Source: Sitta carolinensis | Taxonomy: Eukaryota; Chordata; Aves; Passeriformes; Sittidae | Assembly: GCA_032173965.1 (NCBI GenBank) | Contig: CM063284.1 | Coordinates: 62,928,863 to 62,992,862 of the forward strand | Length of the DNA stretch: 64,000 bases | Direction: 5' to 3' | In this document: one piece after another, positions 20,801-34,428 of the stretch | Layout: each line of letters starts with the position of its first letter | Numbering within the stretch: position 1 is the first letter of the stretch | Program-made: the position numbers and the translations under genes | Notes under the pieces: model-generated | What the model was told of the DNA's origin: nothing | The model's input: only the letters and a program-made list of their open reading frames with translations | Database searches by the model: none

Positions 20801-22300
20801 GCCACTGTAACGGGCTTTGAAGGCCTGTTTCCTGTATCACATGGTTTTACCTGCAATGACAACTCACCATTTTCATGGTAATATCAGGGAATTGAAGAAG
20901 CAACTACAATCCCCATGGCTGAAGCTAAGCATCCAAAAATATCAAGTTATTAGGAACATGCAGAGTGGCATTTTAGGCCTGAGGAGGGTGATTTTTTTCA
21001 TCCAGCTAGGGTGAATTCCCACTGACAGCGAACAGAAAGGAAAAATGAAGAACACCGCAGCCTTTGCATATCCAGGCAGAAATGGAAAGAAATGCAGGTC
21101 ACATGGACATGCACTTACATTCTGCTATCAAGTTGCCATCATGCGTTGAGAAGAAATTGCTGGAAATGGTGAAATATATGATCACAGCCAGGGCTTGGAG
21201 CTTGAATGTGACAGTGGAGAATAAGAAATCATGCTGGCCTTTTCTTGGCAGGAGCTGCAGAGAGAGTGGTAGCCACCAAAGATGTCTGAGAAGGCCTGTT
21301 TGGCCCATTCACTAATAATATCTGTTCCTACATCTATAAAGGAACTGGTATTGTCCCATACACCAAGCACCCTTTGGTCCTCTCTTTGCTGTTTTTACCT
21401 TCACACCCATGTCCATGATGGGTAAAAGGTAATTCCCTTGGCCACTTTCTCTCCCCTGGGCACAAATCTTCTAAGACAGCTGTAAAGTTGGATGCAAGAA
21501 CTCCAGTAAAACCTGCAGAGGAGAAGTGCCCAAGGCTAAACTCCACTTAAACGGCTATGAGGAAAAGAAAATCTGTACTTCTGCTCCATAACTCACTAGG
21601 AGTTGAGGAAATCCCATACCTCTTGGGATCAAGTCTCCTGAGAGTAATTTTGGGATAATCCTGGACAAAGAGCTCTCCATGCTTAACATTTTTATGAAGG
21701 CAGAATAAGAGCACTGTGAAGAGCGTAACATGCACTTAGTATAGATCTGAAAAAAAAAAAAAAAATGTCAAAGGAAATTAATTTAAATTCCTCTAAATGC
21801 AATTAGAGGTGACAAGATTTCTCATGGTGAGAGACTGCGTTAAAGCAAAAGCTAAAAGTTCCCATCCAGTTCATAAAGCCTTAGGTAGCTATTGGTAATA
21901 TGAATTAAATTAATCAAAATGGGTAAAAGCTAATGATCCTCTTGGGAACAAAATTAGCTCCTTAATGAAAGAAATGGAGTTCAGAAATTATAATAGAATA
22001 TTAGCAGATGTGCCCTTTGGAAATTATAAATTTGCAAAATCCCCTTATGTAGGTATTAGTTTGAGTCAAATTATCACTAAATCTGACCCCGGAGATGTGA
22101 TGAGAATACACACACTAGGATCTGTTCAGGAGGGCCTAGAATCCTCTGTCAGCAATTCTGCTGGGCTGGGTTGGATGCCACAAAGCGCTTTCTCAAATCA
22201 GCAGCAGGGGACAGTCAAACCCCCAGATTTCTACTCGTAATCTGCCAAGCTCTTGCTAAGGAGTCCTACTGCCTCTTGTGGTCTCTAGGTTGCTGAGACT
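17846..22300. other. Non-coding sequence, possible conserved blocks
   Basis: No gene is recognised. An AT-rich block at about 18790-19010 and another at about 21770-22110 have the look of conserved non-coding DNA (TAAT cores, few CpG, no repeats). The open frames at 20433-20798 and 21965-22240 have no known domain. Confidence 0.5.
21770..22110. promoter_or_regulatory. Candidate conserved non-coding element
   Basis: The block is AT-rich with AAATTAATTTAAATT, a 7-base inverted repeat CCTCTAA..TTAGAGG around ATGCAA (21790-21809), and ATTAAATTAATCA. Such clusters are typical of developmental enhancers, but conservation cannot be measured here. Confidence 0.25.
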
Positions 22301-23098
22301 ATCACAGAATCACTAGGTTGGAAGAGACCTTCAAGATCATCAAGTCCAACCCATGCCCTAACACCTCAACTATACCATGGCACTGAGTGCCACGTCCAGT
22401 CTTTTTTTAAACACATCCAAGGATGGCAACTCCACCACCTCTCTGGGAAGACCATTCCAGTACTTTATCACTCCTTCTGCAAAAATAATTTTCCTAATAT
22501 CCAACCTACATTTCTCTTGGCACAGCTTAAGACTGTGTCCTCTCGTTCTGTCAGTTGCTGCTTGGAGAAAGAGGCTGACCCCCAGATGACCACAATCACC
22601 TTTCAGGCTGTTGTAGAGTGATAAGGTCACCCCCTGAGTCTCCTTTTCCTCCAGGTTAAACAACCCAGCTCCCTCAGCCATTCCTCATAGGGCTTGTGTT
22701 CCAAGACTCTCACCATCCTTGTTGTCCTCCTCTGGATGTGTTCAAGCATCTCATTGTCCTTCCTAAACTGAGGGGCCCAGAACAGGACACAGCACTCAAG
22801 GTGTGGCCTCGCCAGTGCCCAGTACAGGAGCAGAATGACCTCCCTGGTCCTGCTGGCCATACCATTCCTGACACAGGCCAGGGGCCATTGGCCTTCTTGG
22901 CCACCAGGGCACAGAGCTGGGTCATGTTCAGCTGGCTGCTGAGCAGCACCCCCAGGTCCCTTTCTGCCTGGGCACTGTCCAGCCACACCGTCCCCAGCCT
23001 GTAACATTGCAGGGGGTTTTTGTGGCCCAAGTGCAGGACATGGCACTTGGACTCATTAAACCTCATCCTGTTGGACTCTGCCCATCCATCCAACCATT

Positions 23099-23338
23099 TC
23101 AGGTCTCTCTGCAGAACCCTCCTACTTCCAACAGATTGACACAAGCTCCCAGCTCAGTGTCATCTGCAAATTTACTAATGAAAGACCCAATTCCCTCATC
23201 CATGTCATCAATAAAAATATTGAACAGGACTGGCCCCAGCACAGACCCCTGGGGGACACCACTGGTGACTGGCTGCCAGGTGGCTGCTCCGCCACTCACC
23301 ACCACTCTCTGGGCCCGGAGTGGTCCTGTTCGAGCCAT
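23099..23338 (-). pseudogene. CR1 reverse-transcriptase core fragment with FADD
   Basis: An 80-codon open piece of the copy D polymerase. Residues 26-39 ([14 protein letters not shown]) form the RT block before the active site. Residues 57-60 are FADD, the metal-binding aspartates. The reading frame breaks on both sides, so it cannot make an active enzyme. Confidence 0.85.
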
Positions 23339-23493
23339 GGGCTACCAGCTTTTCCAGAAGGATGCTGTGGGAGACAGTGTCAAAGGCCTTGCTAGAGTCC
23401 AAATAGACAACATCCACAGACCTTCCCACATCCACCAGGCGGGTCACCTGGTTACAAAAGGAGATCAGATTGGCCAAACATGACCTACCCCTC

Positions 23494-24102
23494 CTAAACC
23501 CATGCTGGCTGGGTCTGATACCCTGGACATCCTGTAAGTTCTGCATGATTGTCCTGGTTTGTTCTGATACTTAGTATAAACTGCTCTATAACCTTACCAG
23601 GTACTGAGGACAGACTGACTGGCCTATAATTACCAGGATCCTCCTTCCCACCCTTTTTGTGGATGGGTGTCACATTGGCCAGCTTCCAGTCATCTGGAAC
23701 CTCCCCAGTGAGCCAGGACTGTTGGTAAATAATGGAGAGCGGCTTCACAAGCTCATCTGCCAGCTTTCTCACCATCCTGGGATGGATTCCATCTGGTGCA
23801 ATAGATTTATGAACATCCAAGCATCCCAGCAGTTCTCTGACTGCCTGCTCCTGGACAACAGGGGGACCATTTTGCTTCTTGACACCATTTACCAACCCAG
23901 GAGGACAGTTGTCCTGAGCACAAGCTGTCTTCCCACTAAAGACTGAGGCAATAAAGGTGTTAAGCACTTCTGCTTTCTCCTCGTCTGCAGTTACTAAGTT
24001 CCCTCCCTCATCCAATAGAGAACAAAGGTTGGTCTCACTATTCCTTTTGCCATTAATATATTTGTAAAAACATTTTTTATTATCCCTTACAAAAGTTGCC
24101 AA
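23494..24102 (-). pseudogene. CR1 reverse-transcriptase N-terminal fragment
   Basis: The longest intact piece of copy D ORF2, 202 codons. It covers the linker after the endonuclease and the first RT blocks (APDGIHPRM, KLANVTPIHKKG, NYRPVSLSSVPGKVIE). It runs out of frame near HAELTGCPGYQTQ. The catalytic YLDSSKAFD block continues at 23208-23546 in another frame. Confidence 0.88.
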
Positions 24103-24284
24103 ATTAAGTTTGAACTGAGCTTTGGCCTCCCTAATTTTTTCCTACATGCCCTAGCAACCCCCTTAAATACTTCCATAGACACCTGACCCTCCTTCCAAAG
24201 ATGATACATCCGCTTTTTATTCTCAAGTTCCTTCAAAACCTCATTGCCCATCCAGGCTGGATCTTTGCCTCATCCACTCATCTT

Positions 24285-25201
24285 TCAGAACACAGGGACA
24301 GTCTGTTCCTGTGCCCTCAAGATCTCTGTTTTGAAACACACGCACCTTTCCTGGACTTCTTTGTTTTTAAGGGCTGCTTTCCAAGGAACTCTCTGAACAA
24401 GTACCCTAAATAGGCCAAAGTCTGCCCTCCAGGAGTATAATGTAAAAGTCTTATTGACATTCCTCCTCATTTCACCAAATATTGAGAACTCTATAATTTC
24501 ATGGTCACTGTGCCCCAAGCATCCTCCAACCACCACATCTCCCATCAGCCCATCTCTGTTTGCAAACAACAGATCTAACATAGTCCTGGTGGGCTCACTC
24601 ACCAGCTGCAACAAAAAGTTGTCCTTCACACACTCTAAGAGCTTCCTGGACTGACTCTTTTCTGCTGCATTAAGTTCCTAGCAGATGTCTGGTAGGTCTA
24701 AGTTACCTACAAGAACAGTGGCTGGTGATCCTAAAACATTTTTCAGCTGCTTATACAATAAGTTGTCCACGTCTTCTTCGTGGCTGAGTGGGTAATGACA
24801 GACTCCCAGTATGCTTTCAGCCTTGTTGGGCTTCCCCTTTATTTTTACCCATAGGCACTCGACTTTGTCGTCATTAGTTTCAATACCCATGACGTCAAAA
24901 CCTCCCTAATATAAAGGGCCACGCCTCCACCTCTTTTCCCTTTGCTGTCTCTTCTGAAGAGCTTGTAGCCATCCAGCGCAGTGCTCCAGCTATGTGAGTC
25001 ATCCCACCATGTTTCCGTGATGGCGACTACGTCACAGCTCTGCTGCTGCACCACGGCCTCCAGCTCTTCCTGTTTGTTACTCATGCTGCGTGCATTGGTA
25101 TACATGCACCTCAGCTGGGCTACTGATTTCACCCCTAACTCAGGCTTACCACCCTTGGGCCTGCTTCCAGAGAGTACAGCTTCATCCTTGTCCTCCTTCA
25201 A
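24285..25201 (-). pseudogene. CR1 AP-endonuclease domain, broken
   Basis: Three open pieces cover the apurinic-endonuclease-like domain that nicks target DNA for LINE integration. Visible are the E of ITETWWDD, GGGVALYIRE, LVGNLDLPD where the family usually has GDFN, and SDHE near the C-terminus. The changed GDFN block and the frame breaks make it non-functional. Confidence 0.85.
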
Positions 25202-26676
25202 ACCTAGTTTAAAGCCCTCTCAATGAGTTCTGTCAGTTCATAAGCTAAAATCCTTCTGCCCTTAACAGAGAGATAATTAGCCAACAGGAGAGATTTTTAG
25301 GAAGATTCACATTTCAGCAGGACAGAGGTGGTCCTTGTCCTTGTGACCATCCCAGACAGCGGATGTTCTGTTCTGGATGTAGGTCACCACCTTGTAACCA
25401 AAACATGAAGAACAGTTTATCACTGTGGATTAGCATGTAGTGAGGAACAAGAGACTCATCACAGATCCAAGACATGTCAAAGTCACGGAAAACAAACAAA
25501 ATCCCAGAAAGCAAACAAACAAAAATATGATGAATTGCTCATGTTGAGACTACAAAGAATTTATTACATGTTTTTATGAGTCTTTCCAGCCAAGAATTTT
25601 TCTCATCCATTTATGGAAAACATAAAAGCCACTGGGAGTTAAATAGGATAAAAACTGAAGATCTAAATCATCCTTACACATGCTGCTCACATCAGCATAC
25701 AGCTGTTTTTCAGCATTTGGAGTCCTTGAAACTTTTAAGCCATTTAGAACAGCATGTGATTGGTATGAAAAATAGCACAGGCTTTCTTTTTATAAAAAGA
25801 AATCACGCTCCAGGGTGCTGGATGCTGGGACTCCAGAAGCCAAGAAAGATGTTTGAAGTGCTTATTGGCATTCCAGGATCCAGAAAACTCTTCCTGCCTC
25901 ACACTATCTCGTAGCAGTCCTGATGCATCTGTCCTGGGAAAAGAACAAGGAAGCCATTCCCTCTGGTGCAGAGGGCTAATGTACGGCACATCAAGCATGC
26001 TTGAGTCCCCAGTCTGAGGATGTAAAATGCTTCGTTTAGAGGATAAGCTCTTCCTTTATTTCTGTATTTATAGCACGAGTGGTGGCACTGTGAACTTCCT
26101 CACACTGACCTGCCAAAGTTGATTCAGCTCTGCTCGGGCTGTCAGGAGTTTGCATGCTCCACTCAGTAAGCCACTAATAATGAAAAGATCTTGGACAAGG
26201 GCAAATGCAACAGCCTTCTGGAAAGTAACTCCTCCCCCCATCCCAGAAGGGAACAGTTCCCAGTTTGCACAAATAAGAAGGCAAACAAAAAACATTAGAT
26301 TGGGACAGGAAGAAAAGATGAGGGGAAAAAAGAAGTAACATTGAAATTTGTGAACATTTGGCTGAGGAAAGAGAGAGGCTCAGCTGAAGGTGGTGGAATT
26401 GGGATGGTGCTTAGGAATCATACACTTTTAGTATCAGACACAGAAATGTGGAATTCTTGGATGCTCAGTCTGAAAGGGCTTTGCTAAGATGGATCTGCAA
26501 CATTCTCACCACCTTTCAGATAAGCAAACTGAAAGAGAAAGAAAATAGAGTGATTTTGGCCAAGTCTTAAAGAACAAGAGTTATGATTTTCACAGATCTT
26601 TCAGGTTTCAAAAACTGATCTTATTCTGAATTGCAATGAAACCCCCAGAGTCTGGAATTCTCCGCAAAGGGGAATT

Positions 26677-26696
26677 AAAAAAAAAAAAAAAAAAAA
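26677..26696. repeat. Poly-A run (A20)
   Basis: Uninterrupted A run. No retrocopy is recognisable upstream. Confidence 0.9.
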
Positions 26697-29398
26697 CTTC
26701 AATGCATTTCAAGTTGATTGACAGGTTTTGTTGTAATGGAAACTGAAACATTCTGTTTTGACTTTTTAAAGTTAATGTTATGTTGTAGCAAAAAAAAGCT
26801 AATACGAAGTAAGAAAAAGAAAAAATCAAGGCAGAGAATAGTTTCAAAGTAAAAAATGGGATGTTTCAACATTACACTGTCAGCACTTTTTCAATGATTT
26901 TCTTCCAGGAATCGAATGAAAGCAATCCTCTTTTGCAAACTGTTTTAATTTCTGATGGCAATACAGATTTTCTACAATTTTTCTGACCAACTGTGCCAAG
27001 AACCAAACACTGACAGCTTACTTCACTTCACAATCTAAGGACATATTTTAAATGTAAGAACTCTTTAATGCAAGTAGCATTTTGTACCATCAAAACACAA
27101 GTTTTTTTCCACAGGGAAATTGCCATACTAGGTGTGACCTGAAATGTATTCACTGATAGCTCTGAGTTTCCTGATCTGGTTTTGACCTGCTTTTAGTTGG
27201 CACCTGCAATGTTCAGTGGTAATGAGTACCACAGTTGAAGAGTTTATGTATATTGTGACAAAACCCATTTTTGTTTACTTCAGTCTTGTTACTTCATAGT
27301 TTTCATTTGGTACCTCATGAGTCTGGAACTGACCAAAATAATGAATCACCATTTCCCATTTGCTTGCTACACATCACTCCCCAATCTGTAGACTTCTTTG
27401 ATAGTCTCACCTAGAAATCATCTCCTATTTTATTATTCCGAGTAATTTTATCTTCTCTGCAGCATTTGTCACTTCAAGATTCACCAGCTTTGCTGAAAAA
27501 TCACACAAATACACAGAGCAAAAGCAAGAACTTTGCTGCCAGATAACTCCTCTCCCTGCCATGTCCTTGGTCCTGTGGGCTCCATGAGAACCTCCTTTCC
27601 TTAAAACCGTGTGGTGAGAGATCTTTCAAAAGCGTTGTCAAACATAAGTTCGATACTTTTCAGCTGAATCACATTTTTTTGGGTAGTTGACAGTTTCTTC
27701 AAGACTCGAAGTAAGAGTAGAAAATCTGTACAGTTCTTTCTGAACAATGTGTATGTATTTTTGTGTCTACAGATTCAGTTTATTATTGTTTCTACAAGTT
27801 TGACTGTGGTTTTATTGATTTGTAGTTGCTAGTTCCCAGTGAAGCCTGCAGACATTACTAAAGGCTGGTGACACATTAGGCACTGTACATTTTTCTGCAA
27901 AAAAAATGGTAGGTTACACATGACAATTAGTTGTTGAAAAATTTTATGACTGACTTCCTTTATAACACTTCAATGACCTCTGCCTTGTTTTTGTGATTTG
28001 TACAGCAATCTCTTCCATTGACACTCCTCTTTTAGATAACTTCTTAGGCTACTCAACACCAAATAGAGTGTTGGTGTGAGACCCTGTCTCACAAGTAGTG
28101 AGTAGTGAGGCTAATAATTAATTTTCTCTTGCCAACATGACCTTGTCTCTCTTAAATCCTGCTTTTGCTTCTTGTTCATCTGCTTGTTTCATTGACTCTT
28201 TTTCTGTATCATATGTGGTTGTTTTTGTTATTGTTGATTCTGCTTTCTACCAGGATACTGGTGCCTTCTATGTTTTTGTAAAAGATCTCTTGAAAATCTA
28301 TTATTCTTGCTTAATTTAGTTTTGCATTTAGGATGCAAAAATAAATCTTTTTTTTAGTTTTCACATTTTAATGTGGGGTTTCTTGTCTCTAATAGTTCAC
28401 TTTTACTAGTAACCAGAGTGGCTTTCTGAAGGGTTGTTTTTATATTTAGTATGGCATCTCTAGTCTTCTTGCTGTCTGCAAGCATTACTTTCTCCTTTTA
28501 CTTTTTGTGCATGCAGTGTTAAAGCCCATTTGCTGATGAATACTGAAACATTGTTGATATTTAGCGCAGACATTAATCAGGGGTTATTTTGTGACTAGTG
28601 CCACCTGAGGAGTATAAAACATTAATAGATACTGGATCAGTTTAATTTCTTAGTCAATTGTTGACATTTTTATTTCACCACTGTCAGCTGAAAAAGAGTA
28701 AATGCAATAAATCCCTGATGAAACACATTCCACTCTTCTATTCAGGGGACTTATTCTCTAATCCACAGCAGTTTTTAACCCCCTAACTTGCTTTTCCTAG
28801 TCCAGAACTGATGAAATCTAGATTTTTTTTTTCTAGCTTTCTTACAGATTTCCCATCTGTTCATCATCAAACAAACCCATATATTCAGTAATAATAACAG
28901 TGCTTTCTCACTTCAGAGTCATAATTAGTGTAAGGAGATGTACAGTAAAGCAAGCTGTGGAGACACCAGCTCAGTGCATGCTGTATGTGAGAAAGTTTTT
29001 CATCACCCCATCATGTGATTCTTTATTTGGAGAGTTCCAAACCTCAACCCCTTTATCTACATATTCTGTGAAAACAGAGTCTACTTGCTGAGATGTAAGA
29101 CCTGATACCTGTGAAAATGGATTCATGTCTGCTATTAAGGATTGCCTACAATTTGCTGCATTTGGGAAGAAGCGTAATTTTTGTTGAAATTAACAAACTT
29201 GCCCTGGAGCCCAGTGAAACACTGCAGACAAGTTCCTATGTAATAGGAGGGGTTGAGCCTCCTGAACTTCATGGTTTGGAGCCCCTTGGAAGTTGTCTAG
29301 CTCTGGCACAGGGCTAAAAGGAGCAGCTAGAGAGTCATTTACATTGGGAAATTCTTGATGTCTATTTTTATTAGAAAGAACACTGTATTATTTTATTC

Positions 29399-29420
29399 AT
29401 ATATATATTATATATATATT
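29399..29420. repeat. Short (TA)n repeat
   Basis: Alternating AT dinucleotides with one interruption (ATATATATTATATATATA). Confidence 0.85.
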
Positions 29421-32400
29421 AGCAAAAAGTGTTTTTAAAAGGGTCAGCAACTCACAGATACAAAGAGAATAATTTGCTAAAATATGTGCTGCTTTGTTCA
29501 TTTGGAGGCCCTGTAGGAATAAAAAAAATCAAGGATAACAAGTACACTAAATACTAATAGTCACAATCATAAAAATTACATGCATAATTAAAATATCCAT
29601 TTCAATGCACTCTTACATTTGCTAATAAAAGTCTCCTTATGAATACTAAAATACAATTTTCCACATAAAAAGGACAAACAAAAAACCCAAAAGACATCTT
29701 GGCTTTATTTTCAATGACCTTGCAAGACTTTGAAATATTTGACCTCCATATCCTTTAAATGAATGTACATAAACATTTCAGATAAGGACGTCAGATGTGA
29801 GATCAATGTCTGTTGATAGTGACAGAAATGGAGAGAGAGAAGGCTAATAATGACTAATGTAACTGGATTTGGGATGATGCAGATCTTTCAGGCAACTGTG
29901 TAGTAAATAGAAAACAATTTAAATTAGAAAAATGTTACATAATAAATCTAGAGGTAGTGAGAATACATTTTAAGCAGAGGAGTAATTCAGAGTGATCTGG
30001 CCAGGAAAGGAATTTTCTCCAGGGATTACTTTAGCAAAGCCCTCTGAGCCATCCATCTGGAGTTCAACTCCAGCACAAATGGCAAGGGGAAACTGGATGA
30101 ATCAGAGAAGAGACTATAAATCAGGAGAAGGGATAACATTTCTGCATAAGGTAGGGCACTTTTTCATTTGAAACACTGTACTTGGACACCTTTTTAACAC
30201 TCAAAAAAAGGACATTACTGCCTTGGAATGGGTACAGCCTCAGCCAGGCAGACTGATGGCAGATTTTTGGAAGATGACTTATAAAGTAGGTGATCTGCCC
30301 AGGGAGAAGCAAGCCCTTTCCAGCACCTAAATGAAATCACCCAAATGATCAAAGAGCAGAGTTGTCCTAGCTGCACAATGGCAAGCACAACCTGTGACCA
30401 GAGCTGAGGAACTGCTGCTCCAGGCACCATGCATCATGCTGCAAAGCAACTTTGGTGTCTCATTAGGCCCTGGAAATTTGTAAATCTCCCAGAGAGCACT
30501 GTTTGTGCTCCTCTGAAATCCATGACAAATTATGCCCCTTTCATACCTCAGCTTGGGATTTCACCAGGCAATCAAAGAAGCTGAGAAAAAGAGGAGACCA
30601 CATACCCAGACCATGCTCAGTCTTTTCTTTTCTCTCAAGTCTTTGACACAACAGCCGCAGTTTGACAATCAGACACCACTGTCTTCCTCCAGATGCTTTA
30701 TCAGACACTTTGATGTGTATGTGACTGTAGCACAGCCTGATGTTAGGATGTGCAGGAGATACAAGCTCCAAGCTGCTACGAGCTAGGTGCTCATGTCCTT
30801 TAGCTCAGGCAGCAAAGGCCTCCACTAGGCAGCCAGGGTGCAGCCAAGCATTATACTTCCAGCATATGGACTATTTAAATTCCTAGCAAAAAGAGCAGTT
30901 TCAACCACTTGGTACTCGGGTAGGATTTCTGCCATCTGGTACCCTGTATCTTCTGCTGGCAGAAGCTGAGGTTGGATGCAGCTCTAGCATAGCAATTTGA
31001 GTGTCATTTCCATACAAACGGCTTGCGACTGGTGAGTTCAGGGGCAGGCCCATCAGAAAGCATTTGCCTTGCAAACATTTCTCCTGTCTATCGCTGCAAA
31101 TTGAGAATCCAGAGGAAATACGTGACTCTCTCAAGAACTTGCTGGTGCATCCACAATGTGGACCCAGAAGGGATGAGCCAAAGACCTTGATGATTATTTT
31201 GTTCATTCTTGCTGAAGACTGAACTAGGGATGATGCAAATATCCCTTCTCTCTCATCACAACCAGTGAGAGCTGATAGGATGTTACTGATCTGGTCACTT
31301 GTGGTGTTCAGGGCTCAGAAGTAGACTCAGACTTCAGCTCATTTTGTAATGACTGTCAAGAAACAGGTCTTTAATATGATCATGAAATCACACATGAAAC
31401 ATCATAGCTGACATTTCTCTAACAAGCAGTAGAAACCCCTCTTTCATAATAGAAGCTCCCACCTTCTCTAAAGCCCCTGAATATGGTCCAAATCCACCCT
31501 CAGACAGAGAGCCCTGCTTGATATGAACTTGAGTCCCAGCACATGTGCTCAACAGACATGCTTCATGTTTTTTGGGGTGCTTCTTGAGCAAAGCACTTTA
31601 ATTCTTTAGGGCTACAGGAAACAATAATCTTGCCCTTCCAATCTCAGTGAGTCTACCTGTGTAACCTGATTCTCAAATAATTTGCACAGGTAAAATTGAA
31701 CTTATAATTCTTCCTTTATTTTGGCTGAAAAGTGCATACATCATTCCCTCTTCCTCAGTGCAGAAAGGATCTCTATATAAGGCTTGTATTACTTGCTGCA
31801 TAAAAGCAGCATTTCCCAGGAACTATGTTGAGGGTGCCAGGTGACCATGTGTTGTCTCACACAAAAGAGGGCAGTGTTATTCTCTGCTCTGCTTTACAAG
31901 TATGGTGTATCCTCCTTCAGACACATCTAGTGTCTCAAAGAAACATATTCTTGAGTGATGTTTGTCTAAAAGCTGCTCTGTGGATGGCTACATATACCTC
32001 TGAAGACAATTCTGATTTTATATCCCTCATCAGCTGAACGAGGTGCACCACCTCTTATGGGATATTCACACTTATGCCACACTTAAATTCATCCTGCTCA
32101 GAATGCAGATTGTTCCAATGTCTAACATTAACTCAGTGAGCGTTGAACCCAATTATCATGATTCAGACCAAAGCTCATTTTGCACCAGTACCTCTTTCTG
32201 GATGTCCAATGTTATCCATTAAATGACGTGATAGACTCTGGTTTTCTGTCAGGCAGATGGAGAAAAACTAATTTCTGGGGTCTGTTTTGACCACACAACT
32301 TGCTAGAAGTCCAATGTGACAAAGCACTCATTATTTAACAATTGATTGTTGCTTTAGCTGTTTAGAAACCAGAGATGGCATTTATCCTACTGACTAAAAC

Positions 32401-34428
32401 TTTATCCACCCTAAAGCGAAGTTTTAAGTCAGAGTCAGCTGGTGAGGCTGGCAAAATGCCCAGTGTGGGGGCAACCTGTGGGAAGTGGGACACAGCACTC
32501 TAAGGTGGGTGTTTAACATGAGAAAGACTTGTGTCCACATCAGGATGAGCAGCTTCTCTCCAGGGACCAGATTGCCACTGTTTTGGTCTTGATTCCTGAC
32601 TCATGGATTGAGTTTGATAGAGCTTGAGTGGGTGCAATAAATTCCACTCCCAGCTGCTAACATCTTCCTACAGAACTCTCCCCTCTACCTTTGGTTTCAG
32701 AGGTAAAGGCCACGGTCAGAGAACATCTGTGCACTGCAACCCAAGGAAACCCAGCCTGTTGAAGGCTTTTTCAGTGTAGGTGGACACAGAGGACTGCTGG
32801 GTGAGATGCCCGTAACATTCTCACAGTGAAAGATGCACCAGCAAGAATCCCCCCACTTCTGTAAACATCTTTCACTTATCCTAATATCTATACAGTTATT
32901 AAAGGCTCCAGGGGCTTGTATTTTTTATTAACAGATATGAAAGAAAGGAGTCTTTTTTCAAGAGCTAAAACATCCAGGTAATTCCTGAAGGACCTTTGAT
33001 GTTGATGCCTGAAAGAAGTTTTCCACCAGAGGTAGCTGAACAACAAAATTGACACAGATAATATTGCCAAAAGTAGAGAGGTGGAAAGAAAATAGATAGA
33101 AAATAGAAGATACTGTATCTTTCATGATTCTTTACGTGTAAACCCTAAGCAAATGACAAAAAGCACAGATATTATTTTTTTTCCCCTCCAACTTTTACAT
33201 CCCATATAATGCATGGAGTTAAGCTGGCACCAAAACAACCACAGATATATCTGCATCACTTACCTGCAGCAAGTGGATCTATAGTAAGAAAGCAGTAAGG
33301 TCTGAACCTTCTATTAATCCATCCACTAGGCTTTCCTGTTTACTTTTTCAACTCCTGCTGCCTTTCCGCTGAGGTAGAGCAGTGTCGCTTCTATAATTCT
33401 CTGAGGAGATGTGAGATAAATACACAGCTTATTTAAGCAGCCTTACCATCCATTTGGGGCAGATGAAAGTTTCCTACCAGCTGGAAGGTGTTTGCTGAAA
33501 CCCCCTGTCCACTCTCTCTCTCTTCCTGTCCTTCAGAAGCTGTCAGCACAGGAGAGGGAGGTGCTGAGAGGGTTTTTATAACGCATTTGGCAACAGTTCT
33601 TGTGTGACAGGCTGGATCATGGAGAGACCTGTACTTTGGGTGGCAGTTGAAATAAGAGCAGCTGTGGGTCCATATGCACCTAATGTGTACTTTAAACCAT
33701 TTGTCTACTTGTTTCCAACAAATTTCTTGATCTGTGGCTTAACACAGATTTTAAAAATCACATTAAGGGTCCCTAGATGCTTTTCTTCCTTTCTGTGATG
33801 AGTCTAAGTAAAATAAATGGAATTATGCTCAAGCCTCCCCACCTCATATCCTTTCATTTCAATTACCTTAGGTATCTTCCTTCGTCTTCAAATATCCTGG
33901 AATAAAGTGCTGCTCTGACATGAATCTCATTGTATGTGGTGTTTTCCCTTAGAACTCAAGCTACTGGAGAATCTAGGGCTCCATCAAAAATATTTTGAAT
34001 CAGATAAGTGCTTTTGGAAAACAGCTAGAAAGTACCACTTGAGTCCAAGCTATGAGATCAGCAGCCAGCTCTCAAAGTGAAGTCACACACAGCTTTTAGC
34101 TATTAAGATGCACTTCCCAGCAGTGTCTTCACTTCTGAACACTCACTTTTGGATCAGCTTTAACTCTACCCCATGCTTCGAAAAGCTGCTCTGCCTCCTT
34201 GCTCCCATCCCAGCATTCAGTGGGCACAGGCAGACCTTCCTCTGGGCTTTGCCAAGGGAGATGCCTGCTCCAAACTCAAGCCACAAGGCTGAAAAGACAT
34301 CAGACGTCAAAGGAGAACATTTTTGCTCTGCACTGACAATGTCCAGCTAATTCACTGGTCCTGGAGCCTGTGAGGGCTGCAGTGTAACCTGGAAATGGCA
34401 TTTGTATTGCAAATCATAAAAGAATTTT

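Larger units (their letters stand above)
22301..25290 (-). mobile_element. CR1 LINE copy D, long, ORF2 largely readable but frameshifted
   Basis: The left edge is the CR1 3' end (ATCACAGAATCACTAGGTTGG, reverse orientation). Reading on the - strand from about 25.2 kb, the endonuclease comes first: NARSMSNKQEEL and ITETWWDDSHSW at 24845-25201, VGNLDLPDIC at 24678-24890, EPTRTMLDLLF and GHSDHE at 24285-24629. Reverse transcriptase follows: APDGIHPRMVRKLAD and TPIHKKGGKEDPGNYRPVSL at 23494-24102, VVYLDSSKAFDTV at 23208-23546, [15 protein letters not shown] and FADD at 23099-23338 (FADD codons 23159-23170). Then comes the C-terminal domain to 22370. The pieces fall in different frames, which means about seven frameshifts. 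ORF1 is lacking apart from a possible remnant past 25.2 kb. The right edge is approximate. Confidence 0.93.
25291..34428. other. Non-coding sequence
   Basis: No gene is recognised across about 9 kb. Simple repeats are an A20 run (26677-26696) and a short (TA)n at about 29399-29420. Open frames of 60-112 codons (for example 25576-25914 and 30901-31206) have no known domain. Confidence 0.55.
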
